From Pseudonocardiales bacterium (GTDB taxonomy: Bacteria > Actinomycetota > Actinomycetes > Mycobacteriales > Pseudonocardiaceae), in NCBI GenBank assembly GCA_025465385.1, contig JAODNG010000580.1, positions 1-8,125 on the forward strand: a DNA stretch of 8,125 nucleotides, written 5' to 3'. Positions 7,050 through 8,125 of the stretch are shown here, one piece after another (positions within the stretch are counted from its first letter, which is position 1; each line of letters starts with the position of its first letter). Under the pieces are notes generated by a model, which was not told the origin of the DNA, searched no databases, and saw only the letters and a list, made by a program, of their open reading frames with translations. Both the position numbers and the translations under genes were made by a program.

Positions 7050-7194
7050 GTGGTAGCGGGAAGGCTGGCACCCAGGCTCTTGCCACAGCTGAACATGTCC
7101 CGTGCCGGTCGGCTCGAACCGATAGCTTTTGGGTACGCGAGCCCCCCGCACCGGATCAGGCGTCGTCCGCATACCGCCGGACGGCGAACAGGCT

Positions 7195-7216
7195 GGCCCG
7201 AGCTACGTCTCGGGTC
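7195..7216 (+). other. Hairpin directly upstream of the rho ribosome-binding site
   Basis: CCCGAG (7197-7202) and CTCGGG (7209-7214) pair perfectly around the loop CTACGT. A G-T wobble and a further G-C pair extend the stem to 8 bp (7195-7202/7209-7216). The ribosome-binding site AGGAAGGA begins at 7221, four bases beyond the stem. No T-run follows, so it does not look like an intrinsic terminator. A role in controlling translation initiation or mRNA stability is more likely. Confidence 0.55.
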
Positions 7217-7233
7217 GGTTAGGAAGGACCTGC

Positions 7234-8125
7234 GTGAGCGATATCAACTTGTTGGGCAGCGACGTTGTTGCTGCGGAATCTACGGACCAGCGCTCAGCCG
7301 ACGAGGCTGGCAGTGCTGAGCCGACTTCGGGCAATGGGGCGGCGCCGCGGCGCCGTGCCGGGTTGTCTGGAATGGTGATGGCGGAGTTGCGCCAGCTAGC
7401 TGGTCAGATGGGCATCTCCAACATCGCCGGTATGCGTAAGAACGACCTGATCTCCGCGATCAAGGAGCGCCAGGGTGACGTCCCCGGGCAGCGGCGTGCA
7501 GCTGCTGAGCAGCTGCCGCTCGACGGTCCGGTGGCCCACACTGCTGGCCAAACGAGTGGTCGGACCGCTCGGGCAGATGCCCAGGCAAGTCCTCCGACGG
7601 AAGCTCATCCCGATGCCCCGGCAGTCGAGCAGCATGCCCCCGCCGTCGCGTCGGGTCGGCTTGAGCCGGGTCCCGTTGAGTCGGGCCACGTTGAATCGCT
7701 GACCACCGTCGAGTCGCCGACTCCGGACCAGCAAGATCAGGTTCGCCAAGATCAGGCTCAGCAAGGCCGTGATCAGCAAGAGGGTCAGCCCGACGGGGAC
7801 GCCGACGGCGCTGACCGGTCCCGCAACCGGCGTCGCCGTCCGGTCCGCGGCGGTGAGATAAATCGCTCCCAAAGCAATCAGACCCAGGGCAATCAGACCC
7901 AGGGTACTCAGACCCAGGGCAATCAGACCCAGGGTGATCAAACCCAGGGTGATCAGACATCGGGCGGGCCCAACGTCAGCCAGAGCGCGAGCCAGCAGGT
8001 CAGTCAGAATGCGGCTGGCCAGAGCCAGAACGGTCCGCGCGGCGACGACGACGACGAGGCGGGCCGCCGGCGTGGCCGGCGTTTCCGTGACCGGAACCGC
8101 CGCAACCGCAATGACCGCGGCCCCG
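7234..8125 (+). CDS. rho: Transcription termination factor Rho, N-terminal part (cut by right edge)
   Basis: Rho is the hexameric RNA-dependent ATPase/helicase that ends transcription. Only the first 297 codons are present, so the RNA-binding CSD domain and the Walker A/B ATPase lie beyond the window. GTG at 7234 has a strong AGGAAGGA (7221-7228) five bases upstream. Residues about 44-80 are the Rho_N helical domain (LSGMVMAELRQLAGQMGISN and GMRKNDLISAIKERQ). Residues 81-297 are a low-complexity insertion of the kind known in actinobacterial Rho. It has a Q/D-rich stretch, an Arg patch, a Q/N/T/G repeat block (215-244), a Q/S/N stretch, an acidic DDDDE cluster (271-275), then a very Arg-rich segment starting RRRGRRFRDR that resembles mycobacterial Rho. 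The insertion probably adds RNA affinity through its Arg-rich part. The frame is read directly and is open to the edge. Confidence 0.93.
   Translation, partial: MSDINLLGSDVVAAESTDQRSADEAGSAEPTSGNGAAPRRRAGLSGMVMAELRQLAGQMGISNIAGMRKNDLISAIKERQGDVPGQRRAAAEQLPLDGPVAHTAGQTSGRTARADAQASPPTEAHPDAPAVEQHAPAVASGRLEPGPVESGHVESLTTVESPTPDQQDQVRQDQAQQGRDQQEGQPDGDADGADRSRNRRRRPVRGGEINRSQSNQTQGNQTQGTQTQGNQTQGDQTQGDQTSGGPNVSQSASQQVSQNAAGQSQNGPRGDDDDEAGRRRGRRFRDRNRRNRNDRGP
7876..7965 (+). repeat. 15-bp tandem repeat, six units, encoding (N/D/T)QTQG in Rho
   Basis: Six in-frame copies of a 15-base unit (consensus aatcagacccagggt) begin at 7876, 7891, 7906, 7921, 7936 and 7951. The last is degenerate (it encodes DQTSG), and 7861-7875 may be a decayed further copy (NRSQS). 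Units 1-2 and 3-4 form a 30-base pair of repeats differing at a single base (7907), with the same ggc/ggt alternation. That suggests a recent 30-bp duplication. Confidence 0.92.

Larger units (their letters stand above)
6967..7233 (+). other. Long structured 5' leader of rho
   Basis: There is no convincing gene in this stretch. It contains several inverted repeats. One is GTGTC/GACAC (6963-6967/6973-6977), straddling the expected transcription start. Another is GCAC/GTGC (6983-6986/6995-6998). The strongest in the middle is TCCCGC/GCGGGA (7033-7038/7056-7061), with an inner CCA/TGG. Further ones are TGGCA/TGCCA (7066-7070/7082-7086), a small CGCC/GGCG hairpin (7175-7186), and a strong hairpin next to the ribosome-binding site (7195-7216). 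Rho genes in other bacteria have long autoregulated leaders, so the same is plausible here. I cannot assign it to a known riboswitch class. Confidence 0.5.

Noticed and set aside
7396..7941. Minus-strand frame reading as a repetitive hydrophobic LGLIALGLIALG protein
   Set aside because: It is the complement of the 15-bp repeat and low-complexity part of rho. The membrane-like look is an artefact of reading the repeat backward.

Overview
The window comes from a high-GC Gram-positive actinomycete. GC content is high throughout, GTG and TTG starts dominate, and the gene order (ArgS-like gene, lysA, homoserine dehydrogenase, thrC, thrB, rho) is the one known from Streptomyces, Pseudonocardiales and mycobacteria. 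The proteins resemble remembered mycobacterial homologues but are clearly diverged from them. LysA also has a Streptomyces-like N-terminal extension that Mycobacterium tuberculosis lacks. A Pseudonocardiales-type host is my best guess, at low confidence.

Layout. Positions 1-1290 (minus strand) hold two membrane-anchored, extracytoplasmic proteins of unknown function. They are a DUF3105 protein and, downstream and abutting it, a DUF305 protein cut by the left edge. A 147-base divergent spacer (1291-1437) carries TAGACT-type -10 elements facing both ways. From 1438 to 6908 (plus strand) runs a tightly packed five-gene operon: an ArgS-derived protein without a catalytic domain, lysA, hom, thrC and thrB. 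Every junction overlaps by 1 or 4 bases. A 325-base spacer (6909-7233) then holds a good sigma-70-like promoter and a long structured leader for rho. Only the N-terminal part of rho (about 297 codons) lies in the window.

How the genes work together. LysA makes lysine from meso-diaminopimelate. Homoserine dehydrogenase, homoserine kinase and threonine synthase take aspartate semialdehyde to threonine, so both branches of the aspartate family are co-transcribed. The operon's first gene joins the N-terminal tRNA-recognition domain of arginyl-tRNA synthetase directly to its anticodon-binding domain, with nothing left for aminoacylation. It looks like a tRNA-binding accessory or regulatory protein and is the most intriguing item here. 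The second is the Rho N-terminus: a long disordered region with a Q/N-rich pentapeptide repeat encoded by a 15-bp tandem array, behind a leader that looks suited to autoregulation.
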